64,000 nt of DNA from Hymenopellis radicata. Lineage: Eukaryota; Basidiomycota; Agaricomycetes; Agaricales; Physalacriaceae. The first letter of the stretch is position 1. Every line of letters starts with the position of its first letter. Below are positions 60,332 through 64,000 of the stretch, piece by piece. A model generated the notes under the pieces. That model was not told where the DNA came from. It was given only the letters and a program-made list of their open reading frames with translations, and ran no database searches. The DNA is taken from NCBI GenBank assembly GCA_015501595.1, contig JADNRX010000005.1:124001-188000 (forward strand). Reading direction: 5' to 3'. A program made the position numbers and the translations under genes.

Positions 60332-61563
60332 TTGGTGGAGGTGAGAGCGAAGCATATGTGGGAAAATCCAATGTGACGAAGAGACACCGTCACATGAGAC
60401 ATTTCCTTGCACTCGTCGTCCCTGCGTCCTACAAACCGACGACTGTCCATTGGACGACGTGTATCTCCTGATTCTTCGCCACCAAAACGCAAAATTGTTG
60501 GTGCTGACGCGTAGCACAAGGGTGACGGTACGTGCATTATCGGCCATCTAATACATATATCGTCGCAAGTTGGGTTTTGTTCGCCTCTGGATAGCCAAGA
60601 AACAGTACATCTTGAACAATGCTGAAATTCGTACCCTTCCCCACCAATTGTCTATATCTCAAGACGGATATGTTATTCGCCTGCTAACTTAGTACCCTCC
60701 AGTCTTGACAAAAATTTACTGACGAGGGTCCGCGTCTACTGCCCGGTACCATTCCAAGCGATGACAGTACGTGAACGCGACGAGCATCAAAAGGCTGGAT
60801 GGAAGTATGAAGTAGCCTTGCGGGCTTCTTCCTACCGCATTCGACCACAGCCTCCATCGAGCATTACTCCCCCTGAGGACTTTGCATTCCGTCCGGGGCG
60901 ACGTATCCCAGAACTTGAGGCAATGAAGCCTTTTATCGTAGGTGATTTTATGACGTGACGTCGAGTTCTGATTGTCGTCCGCAGCTCAATCGCCACGAAC
61001 TGCAGGGCCTTGAACGCTCAGGATAAAACTCCGCCACTGCTGATGTATCATTTCGGGGAAACACTGGACTACGAGGTCGTTCAGACAGGGCCATGAATAT
61101 AGACGGCAGCTTTGATGAACATAACACCATGGGAGTTGGTCTGCCTCCGCTTGGAGCCTCTAGTGGTAATTGTCGTTCTTCAAAAGGAACAGGTGAACCG
61201 CGGAAAAGCATCTCTCCGGGTCGGGATTGGCCAAAGTATCCTACTTACCTTCACGACGAGCTGGCCCTTGACCCACAGGTCATACATGACAAGCGCGGCA
61301 TATGGAGCTCCGAGGGAAAGCGCTACTCGAAGTCTGGTGGCCTCCCATTAATTACGACACAGCCAACTTTGGCTCACCTGTGATGATGCTTTCCATCTAT
61401 AATTCATTTCCTAACTACGATTTGACTGAAGGTCATGAGGAGGTGCGTTGCATATTTTTTTGATTACAACAACGGTTTCCTTGACAGCCCAGCAGTGTCG
61501 TGTATTTCCTTCGCGTACGTATCAATGGATTTACTACTACAGTCGCTCGTAGAGCACCTAATT
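60332..61563. other. Region with unassigned ORF fragments, about 1.2 kb
   Basis: Plus-strand reading frames exist at 60761-60958 (RERDEHQKAGWKYEVALRAS) and 61093-61383 (DWPKYPTYLHDELALDPQVI), with possible introns between them, so a spliced or decayed gene divergent from tRNase Z is possible. I recognise no domain. A short pyrimidine-rich stretch precedes the next gene's stop. Confidence 0.3.
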
Positions 61564-63030
61564 TTAGACTTCTCCGCCCACTCTTGAGGTCGTTCCCGAC
61601 TCGGTCATGGATACATTTGTTGCCACAAATGGCTGGAAATCAGGCAAGGTCTTCGTTTCCGTATGGCCGGGAGCGCGGAACTGCAGCGACGTCAACTCTT
61701 GCGACTGAGGCGTTCTTTCCAAGTCAGCATGCCCCGAGAAGTATTGGTTATCTGAGGACATGCTACGTTGAGTGTTGACGAGTATGATGATAGCGGTTGG
61801 GTATATTCCCTATTCAATAATTGTGAGGGTCAAAATATTTGAGACAACAAGGATACCGACCGATATTTGGTCACCCATTGTGCTCAGCACGTAGTACAGG
61901 TAGATAACTCGCGCACCTGGTTGGATATCAAAGAAGAGGATCAACTGGGACAGCTGGAACCAAAGACGATCAATACATGAAATGGAACGATCCATTAAGT
62001 ATCAACTCACCCAAAAGAAACAGTAGATGAATCCGGACTCAACAAGCAGAACGAGTACTTTCTCACTTATTGATTTTCGGTGCAAGCGGCCGAGGCTTGA
62101 TTTGAGGAACTGACGATGTTGCCTTGGGATTCGAGGACAGGTTGAGCATTCTGTATAAACGAGATACAAATGTGAACATACCATGCTCTGATAGCAATTA
62201 GAGAAGTCGACGTAACATTGGTCAACAACGAGATGGCCCAAGCTATTGGCTCTCCCCATTGGCACGTCCGTGACCCGCCAGGTATCGTGCTAGTGCCGCC
62301 GAAACTGTTGGCTGCAAGACACGAAAGAGCAATTGCGGAGAAGACTAGAGGCAACGTCATCAGAAATCGGCTGCATTCCATCATTGCTTGGTACACTCAC
62401 TAAAGGATGTGAGGAGCATGATCATCGGCAGGACGACGAGTTTTTGCATCCTGCTACCTTGCCAGAGCACCCAAGCGCGCCAGATCACGACCCCGTCTCC
62501 AATGATCATCTGTAAACGAACAATCAGCTCAGTAGGAACACAGACCCACCATAACATGTAGCCCACATTGAAGAGGAATAGAGTTTCCATTGGGAGTCCA
62601 TACCGTTCGGTACCAGCATTGCTTGCATATATCCGCTCCAAAAGGCCAAGGTCGGCATGTTCGTTGAGTATCTCCTTTACTCGGGTAAAGTACACCGTGA
62701 AGTTCAAAACCCACAAGGTCGTCGACGACGCGAATAGCACACATGTCACACAAAAGATTGCGATCGTAGGTGGCGAGCGTAAACCGCGACGTCTACAAGG
62801 ACGTAGTACGATGAGTATGGCATACACTTCGAGTAGACCATCACTTACGTCTGTATCCACATGGCGTAGCAGAACATGACAAGATACACTGCCCAGAACA
62901 CCGATTCGCAAAGCAGACCGACACTGTCGCCAACAATCGAGAGCCCTACAAAGGAGAGATAGTAGTTATTTTCTGCGTTGAGGGGCGGGGATGTGGCCTC
63001 ATCAGACATGGCACTATCAACGGAGGACAA
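61564..63030 (-). CDS. Seven-TM membrane protein of an agaricomycete-expanded family
   Basis: Start MSSVDSAMSDEATSPPLNAE at 63030, or MSDEATSPPLN at 63009. Hydrophobic segments follow across exons: VGLLCESVFWAVYLVMFCYA, TIAIFCVTCVLFASSTTLWV, the family-like VVIWRAWVLW block, LVVLPMIMLLTSF, AIALSCLAANSFG, ISLLTNVTSTSLIAIRAW, LVLLVESGFIYCFFW and the closing GIYPTAIIILVNTQRSM. A polar tail of about 60 residues ends at 61564. Basidiomycete genomes hold many such proteins (DUF6533/DUF6534-like groups), whose function is not known; a receptor role is sometimes assumed. Several short introns. Family placement is by pattern only. Confidence 0.6.
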
Positions 63031-64000
63031 CGAGAAAGGGCAGGATGGTGATACTCGGCTACCTTGCTGCTCCCTTCTTATCAGGATCTATAATAACTGA
63101 TAGATGTGGCGATGATATAGCTAGACGTGACAAGTCATCAGAGAACTGTTGAATACAAGCCCGGACAAGTCGATACCTTTGTGTCGTTCCTGAATCTACG
63201 GACCGCTACCGTCCACCGAACAGCACCAGTTAGTTCTTTTCTCATCACACGTAAATTGTTCATCTCATCCATCTTGATCCACGTAAACAATACACTTGTG
63301 GGGTGGTTGGATTGTTGCCAGCGCCACAGAAGCTGTGTATGATGTCGCGGAACCTAAGCCGATGCGCGCAACAGATCAAGTCTTCCCATTAGGTGCATAG
63401 GTTACAACAACTGATAAACCACAAGATTTTCCTCTCCAACAGGTCGCAAGAGAGGGGTATGCTGGTTCGTAAAGGTAAACGCAGTGCTGAGAAGTCTCCA
63501 GTTGTCGTGTCTACCGAAGTATTCCCGCGGCGACGACAGTGCAACCTACGATGCGTATGCATTAATCCTGAGATATGGAGTGGAAGAGACAAGGACCATC
63601 GCCGGAAACTGGCCAAAGACGTGGAGGCGCTATCCCACGCCGCATCCTGGTAGCCAGCAACATCATTCTCTGGCAGAACCCAAGGATGGTCAGGCCTATA
63701 TCGGAACGAAGAAAAGACCTGTATCTGAAATCTTAGCCATCGACAAAAGGCAGGTCGTAATCACAGACCCCGAAAAGAGGCATAGAAGCACGCATCAATA
63801 TGGGGGACGGTCTCAGCGGAGTTGGTCGCTTCTTCACGAGGATTGTCGAGGAACCGGACTTTGCCAGCCAAGCGCATCGATATCATGTAGTTTCGATGGC
63901 GTTTGAGCCATGGTCCTGGAAAGCTAGTGTCTTTTAGCTGACAAACTAAGTATGCCGATACAGTATAGGCCACATGTGGGTCTGAGAACAGACTGTTTTG
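63031..64000. other. Window-end region without a supported gene, about 0.97 kb
   Basis: A plus-strand ORF of 140 codons at 63484-63906 and a minus-strand one at 63761-63973 are present, but I see no domain in either. Part of a gene may lie beyond the window edge. Confidence 0.3.

Overview
The window is a gene-dense stretch of nuclear DNA from a filamentous basidiomycete (Agaricomycetes). The reasons are the many short introns (mostly 45-65 nt, GT-AG with some GC-AG), closely packed genes on both strands, the fungal gene families present (GDS1, SulP, TmpA, FunK1-type kinase, Ndc80, Mog1) and two membrane-protein types common in Agaricomycetes. A Ceratobasidiaceae/Rhizoctonia-like source is a guess from gene style only. 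I found no rRNA, tRNA, CRISPR or prokaryotic operon structure.

Layout, left to right. 0-8.5 kb: 3' part of a RAD57/XRCC3-type RAD51 paralog, a four-TM MARVEL-like protein, a 1.4 kb element bounded by inverted repeats carrying an AT-hook ORF and a RecQ-helicase fragment, then ATG8, a fungal-type protein kinase and the Fe-S assembly WD40 protein CIAO1. 8.5-24 kb: HID1-type trafficking protein, a GPI-type cupredoxin, an M24 prolidase, a SulP sulfate permease and a large RRM/Pumilio protein (JSN1-like). 24-38 kb: a GDS1/KilA-N regulator, two divergent linker-histone H1 genes either side of an AMP-synthetase-like protein, an ERI-1-type exonuclease and a TmpA-like membrane flavoprotein. 38-50 kb: NDC80 and MOG1 sharing a 126 bp promoter, an ATG38/NRBF2-like MIT protein, an orphan gene, the HECT ligase RSP5 and the mRNA cap methyltransferase ABD1. 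50-64 kb: an M1 aminopeptidase with a possible mitochondrial presequence, a long protein whose layout resembles the Red1/SYCP2 meiotic axis family, a short-form tRNase Z and a seven-TM protein.

Most genes are unrelated housekeeping functions. Loose themes are autophagy (ATG8 with an ATG38-like subunit), chromosome biology (RAD57, NDC80, two H1 genes, the Red1/SYCP2-like candidate) and RNA processing (tRNase Z, ABD1, ERI-1-like, JSN1-like). I see no secondary-metabolite or pathogenicity cluster.

One technical pattern matters to any reader. At least eight conserved genes are interrupted by single-base losses, nearly all explicable as one base missing from a short homopolymer, and in each case the family sequence resumes at once in the next frame. 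This looks like uncorrected sequencing error rather than mass pseudogenisation, so simple ORF calls will misrepresent these genes.
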